Positions 1-7,824 of a stretch of 64,000 bases of DNA are shown piece by piece. Positions within the stretch are counted from its first letter, which is position 1. The number at the start of each line of letters is the position of its first letter. Location: NCBI GenBank assembly GCA_964577055.1, contig CAZNWC010000010.1, positions 1 through 64,000 on the forward strand, written 5' to 3'. Under the pieces are notes generated by a model. That model saw nothing but the letters and a program-made list of their open reading frames with translations, had not been told where the DNA came from and searched no databases. This stretch comes from PNNG01 sp964577055. GTDB lineage: Bacteria > Bacteroidota > Bacteroidia > UBA7662. The translations under genes and the position numbers were made by a program.

Positions 1-249
1 AGATATTTTACCATGCCACCGGTTCACTTCGACTTCGCTCAGTGACCGGCCTTTTCGGTGGTTGAGCGGAGCCGAAACCACTAGGAAAGATATTTTACCA
101 TGCCACCGGTTCACTTCGACTTCGCTCAGTGACCGGCCTTTTTGGTGGTTGAGCGGAGCCGAAACCACCAGGAAAGATATTTTACCATGCCACTGGTTCA
201 CTTCGACTTCGCTCAGTGACCGGCCTTTTCGGTAGTTGAGCGGAGCCGC
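1..249. repeat. 87-bp tandem repeat, three copies
   Basis: Copies begin at 1, 88 and 175, a constant period of 87 bp; the third stops near 249 and the first may be cut by the window edge. Differences are a few single bases. Each unit holds two potential hairpins: CCGGTTCACT pairs with AGTGACCGG (one bulge), and GGTGGTT pairs with AACCACC around GAGCGGAGCC. Similar words (TTGAGCGCAGCGAAA) recur near 19690-19785, so this belongs to a dispersed family of palindromic intergenic repeats. No coding potential is apparent. Confidence 0.9.
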
Positions 250-294
250 CCTTCGACGCAGAGGCCAAGGGTCCCGGAGGCCATCGAAGGGCGG
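246..294. repeat. Inverted repeat downstream of symporter operon
   Basis: CCGCCCTTCGA at 246-256 is perfectly complementary to TCGAAGGGCGG at 284-294, and an inner GGCC pair can extend the stem. It sits 16 bp beyond the stop codon of the minus-strand symporter gene. It may end or stabilise that transcript, but no T-run follows it, so it is not called an intrinsic terminator. Confidence 0.6.
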
Positions 295-310
295 TCGATC
301 AATCCTATGG

Positions 311-1999
311 TCAATGCACCTGCGCGCTGCCCGCACCGCGTGGAATGCGGATGTCTTCAATCAAATCTTGGATGTGGGTCGGAGGAGCGGGAGTAAAGCG
401 ACTTACCAACAGCGAAACACCAAAATTCACGATCATACCCAGGGTACCCACGCCTTCGGGCGATACACCAAACCACCAATGCTCGGCGGTATTGAGGTCG
501 GGCGCCAAAAACTTGAAGTACACAATGTAAGCCGCTGTAAATACCAAGCCGGCAATCATGCCCGCAATAGCGCCTTCTTTGTTCATCCGCTTGCTGAAAA
601 TGCCCATGATGATGATGGGGAAGAAACTCGAAGCGGCCAAACCAAAGGCAAAAGCCACTACCTGGGCTACAAAGCCTGGGGGATTGATGCCGAAATAGCC
701 GGCAATAATTACCGCCACCGACGCAGCCACACGGGCAGCCATGAGCTCATTCTTTTCGGTAATCTTGGGCATGATCGACTTTTTGAGCAAATCGTGCGAA
801 ATAGAGGTCGAAATCACGAGCAACAAACCGGCTGCCGTACTCAAAGCTGCCGCCAGGGCACCCGCCGCCACCAGACCAATCACCCAGTTGGGCAGTTCGG
901 CTACTTCGGGATTGGCCAGCACCATGATGTCTTTGTCGATGCTGAGCTCGTTGGCTTCCTTATCGGCCACATACTGCACCTTGCCATCGCCGTTTTTGTC
1001 TTCAATGGCAATGAGTCCGGTTTTGGTCCAGTTGTTCACCCAGGCTGGCAAGCTCGAAATCTCTTTTTCGGAAGTGCTGTTGATCATGTTGTAGATACCA
1101 AAGGCGCCAATGGCAGGGGCAGTGGTATACAAGATGGCGATGAAGATGAGGGCGTAACCGGCCGATTTGCGGGCGTCTTTTACCTTGGGTACGGTGAAAA
1201 AACGCACAATCACGTGGGGCAAACCTGCCGTACCTACCATGAGGGCGGCGGTGATGAAGAAAATATCAATCATGCTTTTGCTGCCATCGGTGTAGGCCGT
1301 AAAGCCCAGTTCGGTGAGCATGCCGTCGAGTTTCTGCAACAGCGGGGTGCCGTCGGCCACATTGCCGCCAAAACCGAGCTGGGGAATCGGATTGCCGCTG
1401 ATCTGCATGCTGATGAAGATGGCAGGAACCATGTAAGCGAAAATCAATACACAATATTGGGCTACCTGGGTGTAGGTGATGCCTTTCATGCCGCCTAAAA
1501 CAGCGTAAAACAGTACGATGATCATGCCGATGATTACTCCGGTGTTGATGTCTACCTCGAGGTAACGCGAAAACACAATGCCTACGCCGCGCATTTGTCC
1601 GGCTACATAGGTAAACGACACAAAAATGGCACAAACCACGGCCACCAAACGGGCGGTGCGACTGTAATAACGTTCACCCACAAAATCGGGTACGGTAAAC
1701 TTGCCAAATTTGCGGAGGTAGGGCGCGAGCAAAAGTGCTAACAGCACGTATCCGCCCGTCCAGCCCATCAAATACACCGAGCCGTCGTAGCCCATGAAGC
1801 TGATGAGTCCGGCCATCGAAATGAAAGAGGCAGCGCTCATCCAGTCGGCAGCTGTGGCCATGCCGTTGGCCAAGGGCGATACACCACCGCCGGCCACGTA
1901 AAACTCTTTGGTTGATCCGGCACGCGTCCATATGGCAATACCGATGTACAGGGCGAAGGTGATGCCTACAATGATGTAGGTCCAGGTTAAAATATCCAT
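311..1999 (-). CDS. Sodium:solute symporter, large subunit (VC_2705-type)
   Basis: A 562-residue inner-membrane transporter of the SSS family with about 13 hydrophobic segments. The N-terminus (motif FYVAGGGVSPLANGMATAAD, about residues 33-52) and the conserved MRGVGIVFSRYLEV stretch match the actP-related subfamily that works with a small DUF4212 subunit. That partner lies directly upstream, 8 bp away. A hydrophilic insert with Asp/Gly-rich residues (around 330-345, DKNGDGKVQ) resembles a calcium-binding loop. Family knowledge suggests sodium-coupled uptake of a small carboxylate such as acetate or lactate; the substrate cannot be read from the sequence. It is the last gene of a porin, small subunit, large subunit operon. 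Confidence 0.9.
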   Translation of the reverse strand: MDILTWTYIIVGITFALYIGIAIWTRAGSTKEFYVAGGGVSPLANGMATAADWMSAASFISMAGLISFMGYDGSVYLMGWTGGYVLLALLLAPYLRKFGKFTVPDFVGERYYSRTARLVAVVCAIFVSFTYVAGQMRGVGIVFSRYLEVDINTGVIIGMIIVLFYAVLGGMKGITYTQVAQYCVLIFAYMVPAIFISMQISGNPIPQLGFGGNVADGTPLLQKLDGMLTELGFTAYTDGSKSMIDIFFITAALMVGTAGLPHVIVRFFTVPKVKDARKSAGYALIFIAILYTTAPAIGAFGIYNMINSTSEKEISSLPAWVNNWTKTGLIAIEDKNGDGKVQYVADKEANELSIDKDIMVLANPEVAELPNWVIGLVAAGALAAALSTAAGLLLVISTSISHDLLKKSIMPKITEKNELMAARVAASVAVIIAGYFGINPPGFVAQVVAFAFGLAASSFFPIIIMGIFSKRMNKEGAIAGMIAGLVFTAAYIVYFKFLAPDLNTAEHWWFGVSPEGVGTLGMIVNFGVSLLVSRFTPAPPTHIQDLIEDIRIPRGAGSAQVH

Positions 2000-2007
2000 G
2001 GTCGTAC

Positions 2008-2268
2008 TTATTTTTCGTCTACGTCAAAGTCCTTGTCGAGTTGGTTCATCCAGCGCACATACACGAAGATGAGGATCACGAAGGCGTAAATGCTGCCTTG
2101 TTGGGCGAACCAAAAGCCCAGTTTGAAGCCGCCCAGCTGGATGGCGTTGAGGGGGTCGACCAGCAAAATGCCAAAGCCGAACGACACCACGAACCAAATG
2201 CTGAGCAAAATGAGCAGGAAGCGCAAGTTGCGGCGCCAGTAATCCTGCATGCTTTTGTTGTTTTCCAT
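2008..2268 (-). CDS. Sodium:solute symporter small subunit, DUF4212
   Basis: An 86-residue protein with a charged N-terminus containing YWRRNLRF, two membrane helices (about 16-37 and 50-72) and the segment PLNAIQLGGFKLGFWFAQQG typical of the DUF4212 small subunit. The family is nearly always encoded just before an actP-like symporter and is thought to be an accessory membrane subunit. Here the large subunit follows after 8 bp and a porin gene precedes by 12 bp, which fits co-transcription. Confidence 0.9.
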   Translation of the reverse strand: MENNKSMQDYWRRNLRFLLILLSIWFVVSFGFGILLVDPLNAIQLGGFKLGFWFAQQGSIYAFVILIFVYVRWMNQLDKDFDVDEK

Positions 2269-2280
2269 AGGGGTGTGTTT

Positions 2281-3612
2281 TTAGAGGTAAATCATGGTTT
2301 GAAGGGTAATTTCGGGACGGTAACGCAGGGCGTTCACATTGGTGAAATCGGGCCTGCTGCGGTAATTGAGGGTGATTTTGGCATGGTGCCCATCGAGGAA
2401 GTAGTTGCCCCCAATGTCGAGCACCTGTACAGGAACTACCTTGCCGCTGGCATTTTTTACACCTTCGAAATTGGCGTGTGAGTAGGCTACATAGGGCTGC
2501 AGGCGACCTTTTTCGCCGAGCAGGTTTTTGGGCAAGAGGTAACCCGCTTGTGCATACACAATGCTGCCAGTACCCAAAAGGGGAAAGGCATTGCCGCGTA
2601 AGCTGCCGCCGCCGGTGGCCGGATTCAAAATGCCGATGTTGCGCACCTGGTTCGGACCAAAATCGTAGTTGTAGTAAACGCCATACAGGGTAAGGGCGGT
2701 GCCTTTTTCTTTGTTCAATGGCAGGTCCAAAAAGGCATCGAAGCCCAGCAGCAATTGGTTGTGGTAAGCCGTATCGCCCGTGGCGGTTTTCGACCACATG
2801 GCATCACTGTTTTGCAAAAAGCCAGCGCCCAGGTTGAATACCTTTTTGGTGCCGAGGTAACTGCCCACGGTAAAGGGCAAGTAGTTCGATTCTTTGTCCC
2901 AAAACTGCCAGAAGGCATATCCCTGGTACACTTTTTTGTTGTTGCGGGGCGAATATTGGGCACGGGCCGAGTCGATTACCCCCGCTGTATTGGTCAAAAA
3001 TGGATCGTTGATGGCCAGACGGTAGTCGAGCTTGCCGATTTGTCCTTTGGCATATACCCCCAACATACGCGCAAACTGGTCGGTGGCTTCAATGGTGGCC
3101 CAGTTAAAAATGGGCGCATCCATATTCATAAAATTGAGGGTGCTGGCGCTGCTCATGCGGCTAATGCCATTCCAGTAATGCAGCCCCATGCCAATATGTA
3201 AGTAGTTTTTTAGCACACGGTATTCTGTCCAGGCATCGTGCACATACAATTGCGGGCGTTTGCCGTCGGTGCCCAAATAGCCGCCACTCACGGCGTTTTG
3301 GTTGTTGATACCAAAGTGGGTGAGGATGAGGAAGCGTGGATTGAGTTGCACAATGGCCAGAAAGCGCGATCGGCGGATGCCAAAATCGGTGGTGCTGTTT
3401 TGCGCCTCGCCCAAACGCGTAGAGCCGCTGTTGTTTTCGTTGTACCGCAGCCACATCTGGTGCCAGGTAATAAATCGGATGTGTTTTTGTCCACTTTCGT
3501 CCAAATTCACGCGGATACCTTTGCCGTAGGTTTCTGAGCCCTGTGCGTGCAGCGAGGCGTTGTTCGTGCCCAACAGCAGCAGCAGGAGGATGAATATGTT
3601 CTTTTGGTTCAT
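2281..3612 (-). CDS. Outer-membrane porin-like protein
   Basis: A 443-residue protein with a clear signal peptide (MNQKNIFILLLLLLG, cleaved after HAQ). The mature part is rich in alternating hydrophobic/polar strands with aromatic girdles (YAFWQFWD, YGVYYNYDF, AQAGYLLPK) and ends in a short aromatic-containing strand (TLQTMIYL), as expected for a beta-barrel. It resembles phosphate-selective porin O/P-like proteins, but the match is by general pattern only. As first gene of the symporter operon it probably lets the symporter substrate cross the outer membrane. The exact substrate is unknown. Confidence 0.75.
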   Translation of the reverse strand: MNQKNIFILLLLLLGTNNASLHAQGSETYGKGIRVNLDESGQKHIRFITWHQMWLRYNENNSGSTRLGEAQNSTTDFGIRRSRFLAIVQLNPRFLILTHFGINNQNAVSGGYLGTDGKRPQLYVHDAWTEYRVLKNYLHIGMGLHYWNGISRMSSASTLNFMNMDAPIFNWATIEATDQFARMLGVYAKGQIGKLDYRLAINDPFLTNTAGVIDSARAQYSPRNNKKVYQGYAFWQFWDKESNYLPFTVGSYLGTKKVFNLGAGFLQNSDAMWSKTATGDTAYHNQLLLGFDAFLDLPLNKEKGTALTLYGVYYNYDFGPNQVRNIGILNPATGGGSLRGNAFPLLGTGSIVYAQAGYLLPKNLLGEKGRLQPYVAYSHANFEGVKNASGKVVPVQVLDIGGNYFLDGHHAKITLNYRSRPDFTNVNALRYRPEITLQTMIYL

Positions 3613-3753
3613 ATACAGGTGTTTAGCCCGACCGAAGTCGAATGCCCAAACCTTGGAAAAAATGGTGATGTGTGAAAAAAACCTATAGTTTTTTGGTAAT
3701 TCTATAGCTGATGGAACAGGTGGCGGTGATAAAGCGGTGAGCAGCCTACTACA

Positions 3754-3850
3754 GTTAAAAGTTAAAAGGGAAATTTAGGCTGGCGCTTCCAATGAAAATG
3801 CGCCAATGGCACATTTTGGCGGTACCCGGAGGCTAACTTTTAACTTTTCC
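3754..3850. repeat. Heptad-armed inverted repeat element
   Basis: The left arm GTTAAAAGTTAAAAGG (3754-3769) faces a largely complementary right arm CTAACTTTTAACTTTTCC (3833-3850). Inside is a second stem, TGGCGC (3781-3786) with GCGCCA (3800-3805). Both arms are built of 7-bp words (TTAAAAG). The same architecture with TTCAAGG words occurs at 19460-19824. The rest of 3613-3886 shows no gene. Confidence 0.65.
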
Positions 3851-3886
3851 TTTTTACCTCTACCAAGCCTAACGCCCTTGGCAGAC

Positions 3887-4312
3887 TCAATGCCTGAACC
3901 GCTCCCACTTGATCAACATGTATTTATCGCCTATTTCGGTGATGATCATCCCAAATCCCTTGGTGTTTTCGGGTTTGACCATAAAAGCCGCGAGTTCGGC
4001 ATGGTTTAAGATTTTGTAGGTGGGGTGGTATTCGTTCTGCTGCGGCGCCCTGATGCCGTATTTGCGCACCCAATTGATCACCGACACGTGACTGACCCCC
4101 AGCAATCGTTCTATTTCGCGGTAACTTACCCCTTCCATGTACAGCTGCAGTGCTTTGATCACATAGTATTGGTCGATTTGTTTGCCAGCCTTTAATACCG
4201 TAAAGTGGTAGCCGCATGACCCGCATTTGTAGCGTTGCCGCTCGTTGAGTATGCCCGATTTGGTGAATTTTTCGCGGTTGCTGCAAGAGGGACATTGGAG
4301 TTCGTCGGACAT
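3887..4312 (-). CDS. Stand-alone IS1-type zinc-ribbon/HTH protein
   Basis: A 141-residue protein if translation starts at MSDELQC; the reading frame extends 15 codons further up, but this start is 15 bp from a good promoter. Residues about 6-35 form a zinc ribbon (CPSCSNREKF and CGSCGYHF, two CxxC pairs). Residues about 45-85 hold a helix-turn-helix (YREIERLLGVSHVSVINWVR). This layout is that of InsA and the N-terminus of IS1-type transposases, but no DDE catalytic domain follows; the C-terminal 50 residues are a separate small domain. No terminal inverted repeats were seen, so it looks like a domesticated DNA-binding regulator rather than an active transposase. Target unknown. Confidence 0.75.
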   Translation of the reverse strand: MSDELQCPSCSNREKFTKSGILNERQRYKCGSCGYHFTVLKAGKQIDQYYVIKALQLYMEGVSYREIERLLGVSHVSVINWVRKYGIRAPQQNEYHPTYKILNHAELAAFMVKPENTKGFGMIITEIGDKYMLIKWERFRH

Positions 4313-4327
4313 GCTATGCTTTTTTAG

Positions 4328-4335
4328 CAAAACTA
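4328..4335 (-). promoter_or_regulatory. Bacteroidota -7 promoter element TAGTTTTG
   Basis: On the minus strand the octamer matches TAnnTTTG exactly and lies 15 bp upstream of the ATG at 4312. This supports the shorter start chosen for the zinc-ribbon/HTH gene. No clear -33 TTG was assigned. Confidence 0.6.
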
Positions 4336-4430
4336 TATAAAATGAGCAGAAATGCAAAGGGCAGAGGGCATGGGGAATGGGGCGAGTCGGAGGGAGACGG
4401 AGGGATGATAGGCGAGGCGGTGGGCTTTCG

Positions 4431-4500
4431 GCACTCGGCTTACGGCTGAACGCTAAATGCTGAACGCCGAACGCCTTTGGCTGTCAGTTGCCTTGGTCGT
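4431..4500. repeat. Intergenic word array (GCTGAACGC family)
   Basis: The stretch repeats near-identical words such as GGCTGAACGCTAAATGCTG followed by AACGCCGAACGCC. A related array in the opposite sense lies at 14920-14985. The surrounding gap 4336-4625 otherwise shows no gene. Confidence 0.6.
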
Positions 4501-4625
4501 CAGTCGTCCCTTCACCAGGGTACGATCAATTATTTTTAAATATCACGCATAGTTTTATAAATAATAGCTACCACTTCACGAATGGCAGAATGTTTATTAT
4601 ATTTAGGAATTACTCCCAACCTGTT

Positions 4626-4781
4626 ATGAAAGATATTTTAGCTTCTACCCTCCAGCAAGCGGATACCCGCCAAAAGCCATTATCAGTTATAAAAAGATAC
4701 CTGCGTTTGAAGTACAATCTGCTCGTGAGCGATGAGGTATTACTGCAACGCATGCAAGGCCGCATGTTGCAGGTCAGTTGA
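4626..4781 (+). CDS. Small basic protein, 51 residues, unknown
   Basis: ATG at 4626 opens 51 codons reading MKDILASTLQQADTRQKPLS onward. The product is basic and predicted helical (VIKRYLRLKYNLL) with no membrane segment or signal peptide. The reading frame extends further upstream, but that part is AT-rich and looks non-coding. Support for a real gene: an excellent intrinsic terminator begins 5 bp after its stop, and an AT-rich tract with TATATTTA lies just upstream. No family is recognised. Other possibilities are a leader peptide or a small RNA whose terminator this is. Confidence 0.5.
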   Translation: MKDILASTLQQADTRQKPLSVIKRYLRLKYNLLVSDEVLLQRMQGRMLQVS

Positions 4782-4785
4782 AACA

Positions 4786-4812
4786 AACCGGAACGAAAGT
4801 TCCGGTTTTTTT
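4786..4812 (+). terminator. Intrinsic terminator
   Basis: AACCGGAAC (4786-4794), a GAAA loop, GTTCCGGTT (4799-4807) and a T-run to 4812. The 9-bp stem is perfect and the T-run immediate. It separates the 51-codon gene from the phosphodiesterase gene. Confidence 0.9.
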
Positions 4813-4824
4813 ATGCCCATGCCG

Positions 4825-4832
4825 TATCTTGG
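4825..4832 (+). promoter_or_regulatory. Probable -7 element TATCTTGG
   Basis: One mismatch from TAnnTTTG. It lies 4 bp before the ATG at 4837, so a transcript started here would be nearly leaderless. The position just after a terminator fits a new transcription start. Confidence 0.4.
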
Positions 4833-4836
4833 GGGC

Positions 4837-5745
4837 ATGATGTTTCGCCGCTTTTTTTGTTTGTTGCCCGTCATCTTGTTCGGTACGCCCATGCTTTTTG
4901 CCCAAACCACCCTCGATGTTCAGGGTCACCGCGGCGCACGCGGATTGTTTCCTGAAAACACCATTCCCGCCATGCTCGAAGCCGTTCGCCTGGGCGTAAA
5001 CACCCTCGAAATGGATGTGGTGGTGACCGCCGATGGCCAAGTCCTCCTCTCGCATGAGCCTTGGGTGAATGCCGATATCTGCCTCGACAGCAACGACCAG
5101 CCCATGAGCAATAGCAGGGGCAAAAGCCTGAACATTTACCGCCTCAGCTATGCCGAAATTGCGGCCTTCGACTGCGGCTCCAAAGGCAATGAACGCTTTC
5201 CCCAACAACAAAAAATACCGGTATGCAAACCCCTGCTTGCCGATGTTTTTGAAGCTGTAGAACGCTACCTCAAAGAACATAAATTGCCGCCGGTGGGATA
5301 CAACATCGAAATCAAATCGGAGCCCGAAGGCGACAATGTCTGGCATCCCGCCCCTGCGCAGTTCGCCGACTTGGTCATGCAACAAATCAGCAAAGCAGGC
5401 TTGCAAAACCGGGTCACCATCCAAAGCTTCGACCTCCGACCCTTGCAATACCTCAACAGCCAAAATTATCCCATTAAGCTGGCCTTGCTGGTAGAGTCAC
5501 AAACCAATTACGAAGCCGCCATCCGCGATCTCGGTTTTATTCCCACTATCTACAGCCCCTATTACCGCCTGGTGAACAAAAAACTCATGGCCTATGCCGC
5601 GCAAACCGGCATGCAGGTGATTCCATGGACTGTAAACGATACGGCCGACATGGAAAAAATGGTGGCGTTCGGCGTGCAAGGCATCATCACCGATTACCCC
5701 GACCGCCTCTTGCAATGGTGGAATACCGCCCGCGAAAAGCCCTAA
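4837..5745 (+). CDS. Glycerophosphodiester phosphodiesterase
   Basis: About 302 residues with a signal peptide (FRRFFCLLPVILFG, cleaved near FAQ), so probably periplasmic. The GDPD signature is complete: HRGARGLFPENT shortly after the signal peptide, LEMDVVVTADG with the metal-binding E and D, and the general-acid histidine in LLSHEP. A later NIEIKSEP strand and IPWTVNDTADM plus ITDYPD complete the TIM barrel. It hydrolyses glycerophosphodiesters to glycerol-3-phosphate and an alcohol. Two adjacent ATGs (4837, 4840) could start it; longer in-frame starts would run through the upstream terminator and are unlikely. It seems monocistronic. Confidence 0.92.
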   Translation: MMFRRFFCLLPVILFGTPMLFAQTTLDVQGHRGARGLFPENTIPAMLEAVRLGVNTLEMDVVVTADGQVLLSHEPWVNADICLDSNDQPMSNSRGKSLNIYRLSYAEIAAFDCGSKGNERFPQQQKIPVCKPLLADVFEAVERYLKEHKLPPVGYNIEIKSEPEGDNVWHPAPAQFADLVMQQISKAGLQNRVTIQSFDLRPLQYLNSQNYPIKLALLVESQTNYEAAIRDLGFIPTIYSPYYRLVNKKLMAYAAQTGMQVIPWTVNDTADMEKMVAFGVQGIITDYPDRLLQWWNTAREKP

Positions 5746-6124
5746 AGCTGGGCCAATACCCCCCACAGGACGGATGCTTCGCCAGGCTATTGAAATTCTT
5801 AACCTTGTAGCCCACGCCGCGTTTGGCGACCATCATCAGCATAGGAATTAGGCCAATTGAAGTTCCAATCAGGAAAAAGTTCCCATAATGGGATAATTAA
5901 CAACGAACAATGTCGCGGTCCAGACAGGCTTTTGGGGAAATATTGAGGTGGATATGTCCTGTGTAAAAATAAAAATTGCTTTCTTACATCTATGAAAAAA
6001 ACCGTTTCAGCGGTCGATTCGTAGGTGATACGTAAAGCCAACCAATTTGAAACCCCTGCCTCCCTTTGCTGCAATAGTTGCCGTTAGCAGGGCTGGACAG
6101 GTTTTTGCAGTTACGCGCGCATTC
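5746..6124. other. Intergenic stretch without a recognised gene
   Basis: About 380 bp between the phosphodiesterase and the MotA chimera. Short open frames exist on both strands, for example on the minus strand near 5760-5860, but none has a start, composition or family match that would support it. Together with the broken genes downstream it may be gene debris. Confidence 0.5.
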
Positions 6125-6912
6125 ATGTACCGTAGCTTTCATTTTGGTTTTTCTCCCCTGCTCACACAGCCCAAGTGGCTGCTTTTGTTGTTTTTTCAAT
6201 TGCTTTTTTGGGTTCCCAAGCTCAAAAAAACAGCATTGCGTCGGGCAATTACAATGATCCAGCCATTTGGAATCCAGTGGGTGTGCCCAACGGAGCCGAG
6301 CTTGTCGTGATCAATGCAGGAAATACCGTAACCCTCACAGCCAACAGGAGCAAAGCACAAGAAGAGGAGCTCATTGAGCAGGTGATGGATTTGGTGCGCG
6401 GCCTCAAAACCAATAAAGCAGCCACCATCGAAGCCATCATGAACGGTCCTACCAAGGGCTTTCGGGCGTACCTGGCCGATTTACTCTCTACCAACTATCC
6501 CATCGAAGACATCCGTATCCTGGGAAGCCACAAGATCCACACCATGCGCCAGGCCGAAACGGGTCCGCTGCGGGTCATCAATGGCCTCGGTGCTTCTTCG
6601 CCTGCTTATGGCATGATGGGCACCCTCATGGGCCTCATCGTCATTTTGGGTAATTTCGACAGTGCGGCCGGATTGGCATCGGGTTTGGCAATCGCCCTCA
6701 TGACCACTTTTTACGGCCTCATCATGGCGCAATTCGTATGGCATCCTTTGGGCAAAAAGCTGCTGGCCAAAACCATGCACGACCAAATGAAGCGTGAAGT
6801 AGAACTCGAAGCGGTGCTCCTCACCATGATGAACAAGCCCGAATTGTTCATCATCGACCAGTTATCATCGATGGTACAAGCCCGCGACGGTGCATCCACA
6901 AGCAACGCGTAA
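6125..6912 (+). pseudogene. Chimera: secreted-protein start fused to MotA C-terminal half
   Basis: From a GTG at 6175 the frame encodes 245 residues of two unrelated halves. The first 55 or so look like the start of a surface protein (hydrophobic stretch ending GSQAQ, then ASGNYNDPAIW and VVINAGNTVTLT). From about 6350 on it is the MotA/TolQ-type stator protein: a cytoplasmic loop (EELIEQVMDLVRGLKTNKAA) and the last two helices (ASPAYGMMGTLMGLIVILGN and LASGLAIALMTTFYG). The first two MotA helices are missing. The N-terminal half also seems shifted: adding one T to the T6 run at 6191-6196 would join it to an ATG at 6125 and give a full signal peptide. It is probably a deletion fusion, not a working stator. 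Confidence 0.7.
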
Positions 6913-6914
6913 AC

Positions 6915-7630
6915 ATGCTGCAGCCTGTAAATCCACGCCAGCAGGGCACCGATGACCTGGATGAGTTTTTGAACGACAACCAGGACGAGTGGCAGGTAAC
7001 CTTTTTGGATACCATGACCCGTTTGCTCACCTTTTTCATTTTTTTGGTCAGTGTGGCCGATACCAATTCTGAAAGAATAGTGGCCACCAATTTGCCCAAG
7101 GACCCGACCGAGCAGGATGCCCAACAGCAAACAGCGACCGGGCAATCCGATTTGTTTTTTCCCATTGAGGCGCTCAATTTCGACCTCACCCAATTGCTGG
7201 CCAACGAAATTGATGAGGGTACAGTGGTGCTCGAAAAGGGCAAGTACGACATCCGCATGAGTTTCAGTGGCAGCAGCTTTTATGCGTCGGGCGAGGCCGA
7301 TTTGTTGCCAGGCGGTAAAAAAATCATCGAGCGGATTGTGGGGGAGCTGAGTGGTTTGCCCCGTGACGATTTTAAGCTCGACGTAGAAGGGCACAACGAC
7401 GGAACACCCATCAGCACCCTCAAATTTAACAACAACTGGGAACTTTCTGCGGCCCGTGCGGTCAATGTGGTGAGCTATTTTTACAAGCAGGTGTTCCGGC
7501 CGATAAGCTCAAGGCTTCGGGTTATGCCGATGCATTTCCTTTGTACCCCGAGCGCGATGAAAACGGCAAGGTGAATTTTGACAACCAGCGGAAGAACCGG
7601 AGGATTGTGATTCGGTTGTATTACAATTAG
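6915..7630 (+). pseudogene. MotB/OmpA-like stator protein, frameshifted
   Basis: Two bases after the MotA-like frame. Residues about 25-48 form one membrane helix (TRLLTFFIFLVSVAD), followed by a linker and an OmpA-like peptidoglycan-binding domain (LLPGGKKIIERIVGEL, VEGHNDGTPIST, NNWELSAARA). Near 7490 the frame changes: as written it ends at 7574 with unrelated residues, while the next frame continues the domain with GVPADKLKASGYADAF and NQRKNRRIVIRLYYN up to a TAG at 7628. One missing base (CAGGTG for CAGGGTG) explains this. Either the gene is broken or the assembly dropped a G. With its damaged partner it suggests a decaying stator pair. Confidence 0.75.
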
Positions 7631-7772
7631 TGGGGGCACTGCGTGCTGTGGGTGCCTGCGGCTGTTAACGTCCCGCAAGCCGGACTGTGGTTGCCTTCGG
7701 CTGAGGATGCACTGCGTGCTGTTAACGCCTTCGGCGGTTAGCCGTCAGCGGTCCGCCGACCGCCGCCGGTAG
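7631..7772. repeat. Intergenic repeat (GGGGGCACTG / GCCTGCGGCTGT family)
   Basis: The stretch contains TGGGGGCACTGCGTGCTG, GGGTGCCTGCGGCTGT, GCACTGCGTGCTGTTAACG and GCCGACCGCCG. A shorter relative is at 8828-8903. The two bracket the sister lipoprotein genes. No coding potential. Confidence 0.6.
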
Positions 7773-7803
7773 GAATTCGAAATCCCAAATCCTTTCGTCT
7801 TCG

Positions 7804-7811
7804 TATCTTGC
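7804..7811 (+). promoter_or_regulatory. Probable -7 element TATCTTGC
   Basis: Close to TAnnTTTG (two differences at the 3' end) and 13 bp upstream of the ATG at 7825. An identical octamer precedes the META-domain gene at 62893. Confidence 0.35.
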
Positions 7812-7824
7812 TAAAAAAAAGCCC

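Noticed and set aside
236..1498. Long open frame on the plus strand opposite the symporter gene
   Set aside because: It is antisense to a clear SSS transporter, has no family match and shows the Gly/His/Arg/Gln-rich composition of a shadow frame.
3887..4357. Complete IS1-type insertion sequence
   Set aside because: There is no catalytic DDE frame, no terminal inverted repeats and no target duplication.
5799..6074. 91-codon frame on the minus strand
   Set aside because: No signal, family or supported start; composition does not resemble neighbouring genes.
7485..7630. Programmed ribosomal frameshift in the MotB-like gene
   Set aside because: No slippery heptamer or following hairpin is seen near 7490; a simple missing base explains the sequence better.
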